A stretch of 64,000 bases of DNA from JAIXWP01 sp041391745 (GCA_041391745.1 JAWKNK010000013.1:1-64000); one strand, 5' to 3'. Positions 26,202 to 36,256 are shown, counted from the stretch's first letter. A program made the numbers and translations. Notes: generated by a model from the letters alone, not told the origin.

Positions 26202-26757
26202 TGAAAGGCTTTACAACATTTCTAGCATTTTCAATTGCAGCAATGCATTGTCACGCTGAACAATTTCGGGGCGAATTATTGACTCGTCTAATGAACAGGC
26301 CATATCGTCTTGTTTGATAGAAATTTATAATTTGCCTGTTCACAGAGTAATTCCATTTATTCGATGCTAGCGGGCACTTTGAATTTGAAGCGATACGATC
26401 CTTGGACAATACATCCTGATTTCGATTTCCAATAAGGGCTATTTTGAAAAAATATCATAAGCTCAAAACTGAAATAAATGGTGAATGGGATATTAGATTG
26501 AGGTCAATATCTACTTCGATAAGTAATATATCCAGAATTGACAGCACTTTGATCAACCAAAGTTTAAAGCATGCGTGTCAAGAATTTGAGCTAGACGAGG
26601 GAGATTTTTCATTCATTCATGAACCCCCCTCATATAGTCCGAGTGAATTTGCTTTTTATCTAACTGATAGAACGTTGGTTAATTTATATATTGAAAGATG
26701 TGTTGATCACGGAAATAAAAGAGTTCTCCTGAAAAGTAAAATAATTAACTGCCTTTG
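26201..26757 (+). pseudogene. secreted hypothetical, frameshifted
   Basis: An ATG overlapping the preceding stop opens MKGFTTFLAFSIAAMHCHAE, a possible signal peptide. Later frames read RGRIIDSSNEQAISSCLIEI, GHFEFEAIRSLDN and then IRLRSISTSISNISRIDST and FELDEGDFSFIHEPPS. The early part looks like a carboxypeptidase-regulatory-like beta-sandwich. The end of the last frame (26,757) was taken as the gene end. Confidence 0.5.
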
Positions 26758-27096
26758 AAGATGAGAATGGTGTGAGAATGAAATATATCGGCGCTGGCAT
26801 GCCTTGATTGGCATGGTTGGATTTTAATGCAATGGTCACATTGATATGAAAGATAGTTTCAGAAAAGCTTGGAAAATTTACATGATTCTGCTTAGTAGTG
26901 AGCGTGATTTTTTGGGTGTACATGATTCATGACGATTGGGTCTTGGTGGAGAAAAATGGAATAAGTTTGAAAGGTATCCGGATGTGGTTTCTGTGGTATA
27001 TATAGTATATTGCTTTATGACCTTTAGTTTATATTATTGGACTTTGTCGACTATTGGGATTTATATATATCATAAAGTAAAGCGTATAGAATGTTC
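26758..27096. other. non-coding, no recognised feature
   Basis: A few short open pieces occur (IHDDWVLVEKNGISLKGIR near 26,930), probably the tail of a broken gene. Nothing else was recognised. Confidence 0.35.
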
Positions 27097-27163
27097 CCTT
27101 TGTGTAACTTAGTGAAACCTTTGTGTTCTTGTGGTTAAAAAAAACGATTAATTGGAAAAGAAA
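27097..27163. repeat. direct repeat, left copy
   Basis: CCTTTGTGTAACTTAGTG, then AAACCTTTGTGTTCTTG and TGGTTAAAAAAAACGATTAA recur almost identically at 27,773-27,834. The pair flanks the gene at 27,207. The pattern of roughly 9-nt units (CTTTGTGTA, ACTTAGTGA) resembles the repeat near the GxxExxY genes, so it may be a distant subtype. Confidence 0.65.
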
Positions 27164-27206
27164 AAAACTTTAACGAAATAAAATCGACAAATAAATTTCG
27201 TATAAA

Positions 27207-27763
27207 ATGAGAAGACTGAATTTTAATATGATCCTACTTGTGATGTTTTTTGTACAGCAAAGTATTCAAAGGCATCAAAATTTGATGGTTTTCAGATTCA
27301 TTCGAATGATACGATCAACATTTCTTATGACTTTAATGCATCCATATAAGAAATTGGACCTAGATACGAATATGGACTCAATTTATGTTCTCGTAGAGTC
27401 GAGATGGGTTGGCTTGATACCACAATTATGCTAAATTTTGCGAGTAATGGGTTGTCAGAAGTAATCGATTCTAATTTGATACTTTTGAATAAATACTATC
27501 AGAAATTTGTTCAATCCCCAAAGCATGTAGGAGACCCCAATAATAGCGCTAAGTTGTCTTTCTTAGTGGACAAACAAGGGAGAGTGATAGCAATCTATGT
27601 TTTGAGAATTAAAAACGCTTGTTCAAATGATTGGACTATAAATTTGAATGATGATTTCAGGTTAACGCCATTATTGTCAGGTGAGAAGGTTCTGATAACG
27701 GAGTATATCGTTACGTTTGATGATATTTGTTATTGTGTATGTGATCCACATATTGAACATTAG
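27207..27763 (+). pseudogene. secreted hypothetical, frameshifted
   Basis: A frame with a hydrophobic N-terminus (MRRLNFNMILLVMFFVSAKY) is followed by KFDGFQIHSNDTINISYDF, then in another frame LDTTIMLNFASNGLSEVID and LSFLVDKQGRVIAIYVLRI, ending at 27,763. The total would be about 185 residues. The LDKQGRVI block recalls TonB-like C-terminal domains but is not convincing. It is flanked by the two direct repeats. Confidence 0.5.
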
Positions 27764-27772
27764 AACAAACTC

Positions 27773-27834
27773 CTTTGTGTAACTTCGTGAAACCTTTGTG
27801 TTCTTGGTAGTTAAAAAAACGATTAATTGGAAAG
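27773..27834. repeat. direct repeat, right copy
   Basis: The copy contains CCTTTGTGTAACTTCGTGA, AACCTTTGTGTTCTTGGTAG and AAAAAAACGATTAATTGGAA. It matches 27,097-27,163 with few differences. A shortened relative (TTTGTTTTCTTGGTGGTTA) occurs near 28,718. Confidence 0.65.
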
Positions 27835-27894
27835 AAAAACTGAATGGGGGATTCACTTGCCCTTTGAACAATACCAAACACTATCATTATTGTA

Positions 27895-28372
27895 ATGCCA
27901 AGAATAGAACTTAGAACAGAAATTAATGCGACCTTGAGATTTGTTTTGACCTTTCAAGAAGTATTGACCTCCATAAATTTCTACAGCTCAAACGAATGAA
28001 CAAGCTATTGGCGGAAGAACTAGCGGGCTAATACAATTAAATGATACCGTAACTTGGCAGGCAGTACACTTTGGTTTCAAAATGTAAAGCTAACTTCAAA
28101 AATTACGGCATTTCAAAGACCAATTTTTTATTGACGAACAAGTAAAAGGCGCATTTAAGTCGATGGCACACGAACACAAATTTGAAAAAGTTGGGGAGAT
28201 GGTAGTGATGACGGATATTTTTGAGTTTCATTCGCCTTATGGTCTCCTAGGTAGAATATTTAATAAACTTGTTCTGACAAATTATTTGAAAAGATTTCTG
28301 ATGAATCGAAACCTAATAATTAAAGAGTTTGCTGAATCTGGAAAATGGAAAGAGGTGCTTGATAAAAAGTAG
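27895..28372 (+). pseudogene. SRPBCC-family protein, frameshifted
   Basis: The pieces build a ligand-binding SRPBCC protein of about 158 residues: MPRIELRTEINATLRFVFD, LSRSIDLHKIS, TNEQAIGGRTSGLIQLNDTV, WQAVHFGFK, then AHEHKFEKVGEMVVMTDIFE, FHSPYGLLGRIFNKLVL and YLKRFLMNRNLIIKEFAES. The order matches the cyclase/START-like family called SRPBCC (often annotated as cell division inhibitor-like). Two or three single-base slips break it. Confidence 0.75.
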
Positions 28373-28455
28373 TATTATTTAAGGATCATTCGCATTCATT
28401 TGCGCATTGAAAAACAATATTCCTTATTTTGATTTTACGAAATTAAAACATAAGA

Positions 28456-28697
28456 AACAAACCTCTTCGCGCACCTTAGCGTCCATAGCGTCTTGGCGTC
28501 TAGTAGAAAAAATACGATGAAAAGCTCCACAAATCTGCAAACTTTTAAACGCAAAGGCGCCAAGAACGCCAAGTTTCGCAAAGAAGAATTACTTTTCGTA
28601 TTGCACTAGCTTACGAAATGAAAAGGTTGATTTAAAAGGATAAATAAATCGTTATAAGAACAATCCTCTTTGCGCACCTTGGCGTCTAGTAGATATA
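28456..28697. repeat. dispersed GxxExxY-type repeat, unit plus half unit
   Basis: A full unit (28,456-28,586) runs from ACCTCTTCGCGCACCTTAG, through CATAGCGTCTTGGCGTCTAG and CGATGAAAAGCTCCACAAA, to AACGCAAAGGCGCCAAGAAC and GCCAAGTTTCGCAAAGAAG. A linker of about 75 bases (TTCGTATTGCACTAGCTTAC) follows, then a second partial unit (CTCTTTGCGCACCTTGGCG). The same unit and linker recur between 33.6 and 36.1 kb. Here no gene is associated with them. Confidence 0.75.
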
Positions 28698-28779
28698 TGG
28701 CAAAGACATTGCCGCTTTGTTTTCTTGGTGGTTAAAAAACGAAGACAGGAAAAGTAATGTACTTTTAAACCCTCAATCA

Positions 28780-29321
28780 ATGGCATTTGAAAATACTGAA
28801 GATCTGAAAAGATTAATCTTGGGTAAAACACTAACGAGCATTCGCCTATTTAATGTTAATGATAATTACTTCGCTTTCAATCCTGATAATTTGGCGGTAA
28901 TTGATGGGGCTGTCGAATTGATATTTGATGATCAGAAACTAATTATTGGTTGGAATTTCGACGCAGAGTTTTTTGACGTCAGCACCGATACAGTCGAGTC
29001 ATTATTAGGTGAGGCGGATTATTATCAAATTGATCCGTCAGACCTGCCAATTGGCCTTGATTTAATGGGATTAAACGTGATTTCTTTAGAAGCGCAATGG
29101 AGCTGGTACTATAATTTGGATGATGAATTGGAACCTATTGGTCCTAAACAGTTTGTACCTCTTGAGGTTATTGTTACATTGGATAATAATAGTAAGATAC
29201 AACTGGCTACCACAACTTTGAAATTGAAAATAAATCAATTCAAAATGCTCGTTTTGATGGTGAAGGGATGATACTCATAGCAACAAAGGAACTCTTAGAA
29301 ATTGATCGTGTCGATGAATGA
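28780..29321 (+). pseudogene. hypothetical protein, late frameshift
   Basis: The ATG at 28,780 begins MAFENTEDLKRLILGKTLTS and reads intact through IDPSDLPIGLDLMGLNVI to about 29,215. The sequence then shifts; adding one T in ACTTTGAAATTG restores FEIENKSIQNARFDGEGMIL up to a stop at 29,321. The complete protein would be about 180 residues. It is soluble and acidic, with no known family. The slip in a T run suggests a sequencing error. Confidence 0.65.
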
Positions 29322-29370
29322 TACCATCAAACAAATGAGGTGATAAGTTTAATTATTCAAACTTTATAAA

Positions 29371-29720
29371 GATGCTGAAAATACAAACTATATTGTGGTC
29401 TCTAGTATTTGTGTCTTTCTTTCATGTGGGGACAGTCAGACACCGTTTTTGTAAGGTACAACCAGGACAAGTTTGAAGATAAGTTGAACTATGCAATCGA
29501 TACAATTGTCTTTGACACTCCAAATGCAAGAGAAATTTTATATGGTACTACCGTTCTGCCTTGGACAAGCAGTCAGCAAATAGCAAAGAACTTGGTATCG
29601 TACTCTGCAATCTTAGCAATCTCAGAGTGCAAACAATCGGACAAACCGACCTAGACGAAGTTGTATCTATTGCAGAGACTGATTCGACCTTGAGCATTGA
29701 ATTCAAAGGTTTGGGGTAAT
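29371..29720 (+). pseudogene. secreted or lipoprotein gene, frameshifted
   Basis: A lipoprotein-like signal (MLKIQTILWSLVFVSFFSC) opens the gene. The next frame gives SDTVFVRYNQDKFEDKLNYA and TPNAREILYGTTVLPWTSSQ, and a third gives IGQTDLDEVVSIAETDSTLS. The product would be about 115 residues or more. No family was recognised. The end is uncertain. Confidence 0.5.
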
Positions 29721-29969
29721 TGCTGCCATTCGTTTCTTTAGACATTGAAATAATAGACGATTCTATTATTAATCTGAAATATTACGTTATGGGGCGACTT
29801 ATTGCCTTTGCGATTGTTGCTATGGGTTGACTTATTATTTCGAAAAGTGAATTTCTTGACGGACTATGATTTGCTCAAAAGCATTATCGTCAATGATGAT
29901 AGGCGAACTCTTAAAGAAATTAAAATAGCAATGACAATTTATTTCAAATGTCTCATTCCCTAGGAAACA

Positions 29970-30500
29970 ATGCTTGATAAATTGAAGACATATTTTAAGC
30001 CGAGAATAAAAATTTTCATCTATGATTTGCCGAAGGGAGACATCATTGCTAAAATGGAAGAGGTTTTTCATAGGAAATATAAATTCATGGATGAAAATGA
30101 TAGTTATGGGCGTTTCACGGGTGAAGCATTATTTGAAATGAAAACTATGCCTAGTGTCAATCGGTTTAGTAAGTTTAGAACGAAACTCAAAGGAGTGATT
30201 GGCGAATTGCAGGATGGCAGTTCGCAGGTGACTTTGATGGTGTATAGAGGCTTTGGCTTTTATTTTTGGTTTGTAATTTGTATTATTTATGGTATCGTAA
30301 ATCTGATTGTTCCTCCAGAATGATCATGTTATATTTCTGTTTATGTCTATTGGAGTTATTACACTAGGCCCCTTTGCTATGTGTAGGGTTTTCAAATATT
30401 GCTATCGCAGGAATTTAGAGAGATATGAATTGTATATTCATAAAAGACTAAAAACAAGCGCCCCTTTCCTATTTTCACACAAAGAAATTTATCAAATGAC
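29970..30500 (+). pseudogene. hypothetical membrane protein, frameshifted
   Basis: The first frame (MLDKLKTYFKPRIKIFIYDL, PKGDIIAKMEEVFHRKYKF) runs to a membrane segment FYFWFVICIIYGIVNLIV and stops at 30,323. A second frame continues with IFLFMSIGVITLGPFAMCRV, another membrane segment, then FKYCYRRNLERYELYIHKRL. The joined protein would have about 170 residues with two helices near the middle. No family was recognised. Confidence 0.55.
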
Positions 30501-30585
30501 GAAATGGAAAAACATATGGAGTAGTTCCTGTGGACGATATTTTAACCCATCAATGGAACAGTCAGTTGGCTTGACAACGCAATTG

Positions 30586-31638
30586 ATGCAAATCATCATG
30601 CTCATTGTAGTTTCAGCAATGGTTTCTTGCAGTGGTCGGCTTAAAGAACGAAGAGAAGAGTTCATTCCGTAAATAAACAGTGATAGAGGAGAGTATTATA
30701 AAAATCATACTCCCCAAGAACGGATTCTATTGCGGATTAAAGGATAGAACTGGAAACTTATGGTTTGGTAGTAGGGGTAATGGTGTTTTTAAATTTAACG
30801 GTAAAGAATCGTAAACTTTACAACTGAAAGTGGCTCTGCTCCAATGATATTTCTTGTATTGCTGAGGACAAAGAAGGAAATCTTTGGTTTGGCACACCTC
30901 ACGGAGTTTGTGTTACATGGTCGAACATTTTCACAATTTAGTATTCCTAATATTAGCACAAAGAGCAAATGGCTTGATTCCGTATATCCTGTGGTAAATC
31001 CATACCAAGTATCACTGGGCTTAATTTTAGAGGATTCGAAAGGCAATTTTTGGTTTGAAACAAATGGTCAAGGAGTTATTGGGTATGATGGAGATTCTTT
31101 CACACATCATCTGTCAGATATTGGTAAAGTGTATGAAGATGGAATGCAGCATAATATTGTTTTGAGTATAGTTGAAGATTTACAAGGAAATATTTGGGTT
31201 TTCGTCGTTAAGTCATGGTGGAGTGAGTGTCTTTGATGGGGAGAATTTTACCCATTACATTAAAGAATTAAGCGATGATTTTGTGAGAGTAGTTTTTTGT
31301 GATAAAAAAGGAAATATTTGGATTGGTACACACGGTAATCGAGAGGGAGGACTTGATCGGTTTGCCCAAATGAATTTGTATCATACCATAAAAACGGATG
31401 ATGGATTCGAGAATAACAATGTCCGTAGTATATATGAGGATAAATTGGGAAACTATGGCTGGCAAGCGGAAATAACAGAACTATCAACTTTTGACGGCAG
31501 TCATTTCAAAGTGTTTACCGACGAAAAAGGGAGAACGTTCGAAAAATTATCTTTGTCTTAGCAGATGCCAAGGGAAATATTTGGTTCGGAAATCGAGACG
31601 GACTTTGGAAATTTGATGGTAAAAAGCAGTTGAGATGA
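30586..31638 (+). pseudogene. two-component regulator-type propeller lipoprotein, frameshifted
   Basis: A lipoprotein signal (MQIIMLIVVSAMVSCSG) starts it. Repeated blades follow in changing frames: LILEDSKGNFWFETNGQGVI, SIVEDLQGNIW, VFCDKKGNIWIGTHGN and IYEDKLGN, ending with GNRDGLWKFDGKK. The E/Q-D-x-x-G-N-x-W-x-G repeats are regulator-propeller blades. The intact relative at 42,106 has the same layout, so this is a decayed paralogue. Such lipoprotein forms lack a kinase domain. Confidence 0.8.
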
Positions 31639-31693
31639 CTACCCTAACTAGAAAATACTGGCCTAATAAAGATTGAATGCTTAAAATGAAATA

Positions 31694-32425
31694 ATGAAAT
31701 TATTTGGGTTTTTTAAGAAAAAGAAGATGATTTGCTCATAATATCTGAGACCGACCAACAGTGGGTTGAGGATAATTTTATATGGTTAATTAAAGTATTC
31801 GGCTACCCAAGTCCAGAAAGTGATCAAATCCTTCTTCAGAATACTATTTTCCGAATTCCTTTAAAACTGAAGAAATTTCAATTGAAAATGTCATTACAGA
31901 CTTGTGTGCACTTTTTAAAATGCAACGGAGCTGATATTTTTGAAGTAGTGAGCGACATTAGAGATACTTATGGTATTCCGTACGAAATCCAAGGAAAACC
32001 ATTTGAAACTGTTTTGGAAAAGTAGAAGGTAAGTATAGAATTTTATAGCGAACAGTCTTCAAAAACACCCCAATAAATTAATAAGTAGTTTGACTTATGA
32101 ATTCATAAGAATCAAACTCACAGACAGAAAACCTAAGCAATTCGATGATGGTGGATGACACGGACTTGTTTATCTACTTGGCAGGAATATATTTTGGTTT
32201 TGAGCAATACTTTCTCAAAGCTTAAGGGAAATGGGTAGAGTTGATGATGGATTTTGGGAGACCAATTGGAATTACATATCAGAAATGCCTTATGAAATAA
32301 TGGCATATGCTCTGGCTCTATATTCAATGCTAATTGATAATAACTCGCCCAGCTGGAAGGAAAGTTTGCCTGGTGAATTGAAAATTCAATTTGAAAAATC
32401 TATTAATTATCTAAATAAAAACTAA
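31694..32425 (+). pseudogene. hypothetical cytosolic protein, frameshifted
   Basis: It begins MKLFGFFKKK, then DDLLIISETDQQWVEDNFIW, LIKVFGYPSPESDQILL, FEVVSDIRDTYGIPYEIQGK and, in later frames, LTYEFIRIKLTDRKL, DTDLFIYLAGIYFGFG and FWETNWNYISEMPYEIMAYA. The product would have about 240 residues. No family is known to me. The same MxLFxFFKKK start occurs at 1,984, but the bodies differ. Confidence 0.6.
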
Positions 32426-32447
32426 GGAATTATATAGCAATAGGGAA

Positions 32448-33010
32448 ATGGAGTCTTATGAATTGTTTATTTCAGCGGAAAGTCTATATGAACAGAACAA
32501 ATTTGAAGAGGCCATTTCTGAACTTCAAAGCACTTTGCTCAGCAGTGACGATGCTTCGTTGGCAGAAATGAACAATAATTTAGGATAGTACCATCTTTAG
32601 AATTAAACAATATGAAAAGGCAGTGGAGATTTCAATAATGCCTTGGATATTTACGGTGACTTTGGATATGCAATGACAATTTAGGATACGCTCTTATCCA
32701 GCTAGGCAGATTAGACGAGGGGAAGGACATATTTGGAATTAGAAGTAACGTAATCACTCAACAACGACATGGCATACACTTACAGGAATTTTGCTATTTT
32801 CTATCAGGCAAAAGGTGAAATGAAAATGGCCCAGGAATATTTTGAAAAGTCTTTTGATTCGGCGCAATCACCTGGATTTATTAGAGTATCATTATGCTGA
32901 CTTTTTAATGATGAATCGAGAGGTAGAAAAGGGTTGGAATATTTGAGAATAGCTGTTGAGAAAGGAGAGCCGGAAGCAGTCGAAAGAATGAATGAAATCA
33001 AAAAACTAAT
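32448..33010 (+). pseudogene. TPR-repeat protein, frameshifted
   Basis: Pieces read MESYELFISAESLYEQNKFE, EAISELQSTLLSSDDASLAE, then FRIKQYEKAVEDFNNALDI, YGDFGYACDNLGYALIQLGR, YRNFAIFYQAKGEMKMAQEY and LEYHYADFLMMNREVEKGLE. These are four or five tetratricopeptide repeats. At least four slips are needed. The gene's end runs into the dispersed repeat at 33,018, so its last codons may have been replaced. Confidence 0.75.
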
Positions 33011-33017
33011 TCGTCAC

Positions 33018-33143
33018 AACTTTGCTTGCTTAGCGTCCATTGCGCCTTAGCGTCGAGTAGAAACATTACGATGAAGAGCTCTACAAATCTGCAAGGCTTT
33101 TTAAACGCAAAAGGCGCCAAGAACGCCAAGTTTCGCAAAGAAG
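33018..33143. repeat. dispersed repeat unit beside GxxExxY copy A
   Basis: The unit contains TTAGCGTCCATTGCGCC, TTAGCGTCGAGTAGAAACA, AAACGCAAAAGGCGCCAAG and AACGCCAAGTTTCGCAAAG. It ends 7 bases before the stop codon of the - strand GxxExxY gene. The corresponding unit beside copy B is at 35,267-35,400. Confidence 0.75.
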
Positions 33144-33150
33144 TCGGATA

Positions 33151-33532
33151 TTAGAGATTGTGCACTATTCTCTTTATGCCATCCCTTGATAAGAGGTACA
33201 TTGAAATTGATAAGAAGGCTGACAGTTTTTAGGTTGCTCAGTTTTAAGTAAGTTAATGTTTGAGCAATATGTAGATTATTGATGGAGTCTACACTTTTTA
33301 ATTCTACAATTACTTTTTGTCTACAAGAAGATCAATTCTGAAATTGCCATTCAATTTTGCTTCTTTTATAATGAATAGAAATGCTTTTTTCCTTTGCCAC
33401 AGCGAAACCACGAAGAGAAAGTTCATAGTACAAGCATTCTTGATAAACACTTTCCAGCAGCCCAGGTCCCAGTGTTTTATGGATTTCAAATGAGGCGTTT
33501 AGAACAGCCCTTGCAATATCGTTTTCAGTCAT
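33151..33532 (-). pseudogene. GxxExxY protein, copy A (frameshifted)
   Basis: The start reads MTENDIARAVLNASFEIHKT, then LGPGLLESVYQECLYYELSL, the G-x-x-E-x-x-Y signature. Later frames read FRIDLLV, VIVELKSVDSINNLHIAQTL and LTYLKLSNL, ending DGIKRIVHNL. Aspartate in FRIDLLV and E-x-K in VELKS fit the PD-(D/E)XK nuclease-like fold (PDDEXK_3). Two or three slips break it. Full length would be about 127 residues. It is flanked by dispersed repeats on both sides. Confidence 0.85.
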
Positions 33533-33607
33533 TTTTAATGCAAAACTGATTGGAATTAATGTTATAAAAAAAATACTTTATTTAATTTTATATGAATATT
33601 GCAGCTA

Positions 33608-33928
33608 AAAGATACAACCTCTTCGCGCACCTTAGCGTCCATAATGTCTTAGCGTCTAGTAGAAACAAGACGATAAGAAGTTCTGCTAATTTGCAAGCTT
33701 ATTGAAACGCAAAGGCGCCAAGTACGCAAAGTTTCGCAAAGAATATTACTTTTCGTATTGCATTAGCTTACGAAATGAAAAGGTTGATTTAAAAGGATAA
33801 ATAAATCGTTATGCAAGAACAAACCTCTTTGCGCACCTTGGCGTCCATAGCGTCTTGGCGTCTAGTAGAAACAATACGATGAAAAGCTCCACAAATCTGC
33901 AAACTTCTTTAAACGCAAAGGCGCCAAG
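33608..33928. repeat. dispersed repeat units, two with linker
   Basis: Unit one (33,608-33,743), a linker of about 79 bases (TTCGTATTGCATTAGCTTAC) and unit two (33,823-33,928) repeat the 28,456 arrangement almost exactly. Unit two is cut after GGCGCCAAG by the IS110 copy 2 and resumes at 35,174. Confidence 0.8.
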
Positions 33929-35173
33929 ATTTCTATGTTAAAAGTCAAGTAAAAATTAAAGAATCTTGGTTAATAGATTCTTTCATCATTGCCTGCAAGG
34001 AGTTTGTCTTTTGATGACGCTGAATATTCGATGCACCAGTTTATTCCTGATAGCATTTAAAACAGACATCTTATTTTTCCCTTCACTAACCTTTCTTATG
34101 TAATACGCTTTTAAATCACCCGGTGACTTTACAGCAGCCATAGCCGCCAGGTGTAATAATGCTTTCAGAGATTTATTTGCATGTCTAGACACTTCTATCT
34201 TTTTATTGACTACTCCTGATTGATTGGGGAATGGAACTACCCCTGCATAGCAGGCCATTTGTTTTGCAGATTCGAAAGTTTGAAGTTGTTGCGGGATAAA
34301 ATGAACATCAACGAAATTTGGATTTCCAATACCTGGGATGGTCTTTTAAAAGCCCCATATTGACCCGCCAAATCGGGTGATTCACTTACCTTTTCAACTA
34401 TTAGTTTTTCAATTTCACTTTGACGTTTTTTCATAACCTTAAGGACAGGTGAAAGTTGTTTTTTCAATATGGTCCACAGCTCCTTTGTCATGTGTTTTTG
34501 CTTCTCTGATTTGATTCTCTAATCTTACTATTTGGTTGACTAAAGTTTCTCTGATATGTGTCAAAGCTTTGTCCCTCTGTAATAGATCCAACTTATAAAG
34601 CACTACTTTGTCACTATATCGCAAAGTATATTCCGCAATACGCAAGGCATCTTTCTGATCTGATTTACCCCTAAAATCCGTGCTTTCTGCTCTTTAATTT
34701 TTAATGCATTTTCTCCCAATAGGAATATCCAATCCAGCGCATGTTTTAGCAAGTGGAGTGTTGTAAATACCTGTATTCTCTGCACACACAAGAAACTCGC
34801 TTTCGCTTACCTTCAACTGATGTTTTAGGAAGTAAAAGATTTAATCTTTAAAGGATTATTCAATATTAGCTTCTCCATTTTCGAAATTGGAGTCAATAAT
34901 CGCAATGTCCAATTTTCCTTGGAAACATCTACACTCACATAGTACTTTTGATTCATAAATTATGTTTTATTTACTCTGGGGCGGAACGATTAGACTAAGC
35001 CCTTAACAATGGGTCGAGCCCGAATTTCTATTTAGTTCTATCGTACCTAAGAAACAGGTTCAAAATCTTGGCATAGGCCTAAAACCTTCAGACGCAAAAC
35101 TGATTCACCCTGTTTTTGGAAGTCTATTTTTGACAATAATCGGATAAAATTCTTCGTGGGTACAAACTAAAGG
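33929..35173 (-). mobile_element. IS110-family element, copy 2 (broken)
   Basis: The 1,245 bp element is inserted inside a dispersed repeat. The uninterrupted repeat reads GGCGCCAAG followed by AACGCCAAGTTTCG. Here ATTTCTATGTTAAAAG begins after GGCGCCAAG, and AACGCCAAGTTTCG resumes at 35,174. The element is in opposite orientation to copy 1 and shares its non-coding left part with it. Confidence 0.8.
33945..34956 (-). pseudogene. IS110-family transposase, frameshifted
   Basis: The - strand begins MNQKYYV at 34,956, like copy 1. Shifted pieces include HIRETLVNQIVRLENQIREA, WTILKKQLSPVLKVMKKRQS, LSNLQNKWPAMQ, then MACYAGVVPFPNQSGVVNKK and HANKSLKALLHLAAMAAVKS, PGDLKAYYIRKVSEG and NAIRNKLVHRIFSVIKR. 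These follow the IS110 transposase order, with the C-terminal transposase_20 part best preserved. Frame changes number at least five. Confidence 0.85.
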
Positions 35174-35400
35174 AACGCCAAGTTTCGCAAAGAAGAATTA
35201 CTTTCGTAGTGCATTAGCTTACGAAGTGAAAAGGTTGATTTAAAAAGATAAATATATCGTTATAAGAACAAACCTTCTTGCGTTCCTTTGCGTCCATAGC
35301 GTCTTAGCGTCTAGTAGAAACAATACGATAAGAAACTTTGCTAATCCGCGAGCTTATTGAAACGCAAAGCCGCTAAGAGCGCCAAGTTTCGCAAAGAAGT
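35174..35400. repeat. dispersed repeat: end of split unit, linker, full unit
   Basis: The tail of the IS-split unit (35,174-35,194) and a linker of about 72 bases (TAGTGCATTAGCTTACGAAG) are followed by a full unit (35,267-35,400) with GCGTCCATAGCGTCTTAGC, GTCTAGTAGAAACAATACG, ACGCAAAGCCGCTAAGAGC and GCCAAGTTTCGCAAAGAAG. It ends beside GxxExxY copy B. Confidence 0.75.
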
Positions 35401-35406
35401 CGGATA

Positions 35407-35788
35407 TTAGAGATTGTGCACTATTCTCTTTTATGCCATCCTTGATAAGAGGTACATTGAAATTGATAAGAAGGGCTGGTTTTAGGTTGCTCAGTTTTAA
35501 GTAAGTTAATGTTTGAGCAATATGTAGATTATTGATGGAGTCTACACTTTTTAATTCTACAATTACTTTTTCATTCACAAGAAGGTCAATTCTGAAATTG
35601 GCGCATTCATTTTTGCTTCTTTATAATGAATAGAAATACTTTTTTCCTTTGCCACGGCGAAACCACGAAGAGAAAGTTCATAGTACAAGGCATTCTTGAT
35701 AAACACTTTCCAACAGCCCAGGACCAAGTGTTTTATGGATTTCAAATGAGGCGTTTAATACGGCCCGTGCGATATCGTTTTCAGTCAT
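35407..35788 (-). pseudogene. GxxExxY protein, copy B (frameshifted)
   Basis: The gene is nearly identical to copy A. It starts MTEND at 35,788. The C-terminal frame reads VNEKVIVELKSVDSINNLH, IAQTLTYLKLSNLKPALLI and NFNVPLIKDGIK. One extra A in an A run makes this frame read on into the repeat to 35,354 (ISDFFAKLGALSGFAFQ). Copy A stops after HNL, which is the likely original end. Both copies have the same repeat flanks, so they are a recent tandem duplication. Confidence 0.85.
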
Positions 35789-35870
35789 TTTTATTGCAAA
35801 ACTGATTGGAATTAATGTTATAAAAAAAAATACTTCTTATTTAATTTTATATGAATATTGCATAAAAGAA

Positions 35871-36165
35871 ACAAACCTCTTGCGCTCCTTGGCGTCCATA
35901 GCGTCTTTACGTCTAGTAGAAACAATACGATAAGAAGTTCCGCTAATCTGCGAGCCTATTGAAACGCAAAAAGCCGCTAAGGAACGCCAAGTTTCGCAAA
36001 GAAGGATTACTCTTCGTAATGTGTTCACTTTCGAAATGAGAAGTTGATTAAAAAAAAAATAAATAGAATTTTATAAGAAACAAGCCCCTTTTAGCACCTT
36101 GGCATCCAGTAGAAACAATACAATAAAAAGATACACTAATCTGTAGAGCTATTGAAACGCCAACC
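35871..36165. repeat. dispersed repeat, unit, linker and partial unit
   Basis: A full unit (35,871-36,003) with GCGTCCATAGCGTCTTTACG and AACGCCAAGTTTCGCAAAG is followed by a diverged linker (TTCGTAATGTGTTCACTTTC). A partial unit (CACCTTGGCATCCAGTAGAA) reaches about 36,165. The sequence up to 36,256 is the leader of the next gene. Confidence 0.7.
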
Positions 36166-36256
36166 ATTTTCTCGCCTTGCTATAAAATTAAGTTTCACAA
36201 TAAGTGGAACTTTACTATTTTCGAGGAGTTAGACGTTTCGACCACCATTGATTATC

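Noticed and set aside
28456..36165. CRISPR array
   Set aside because: The repeats are about 130 bp, irregularly spaced, and separated by genes or a shared linker, not by unique spacers of constant length. There are no cas genes.
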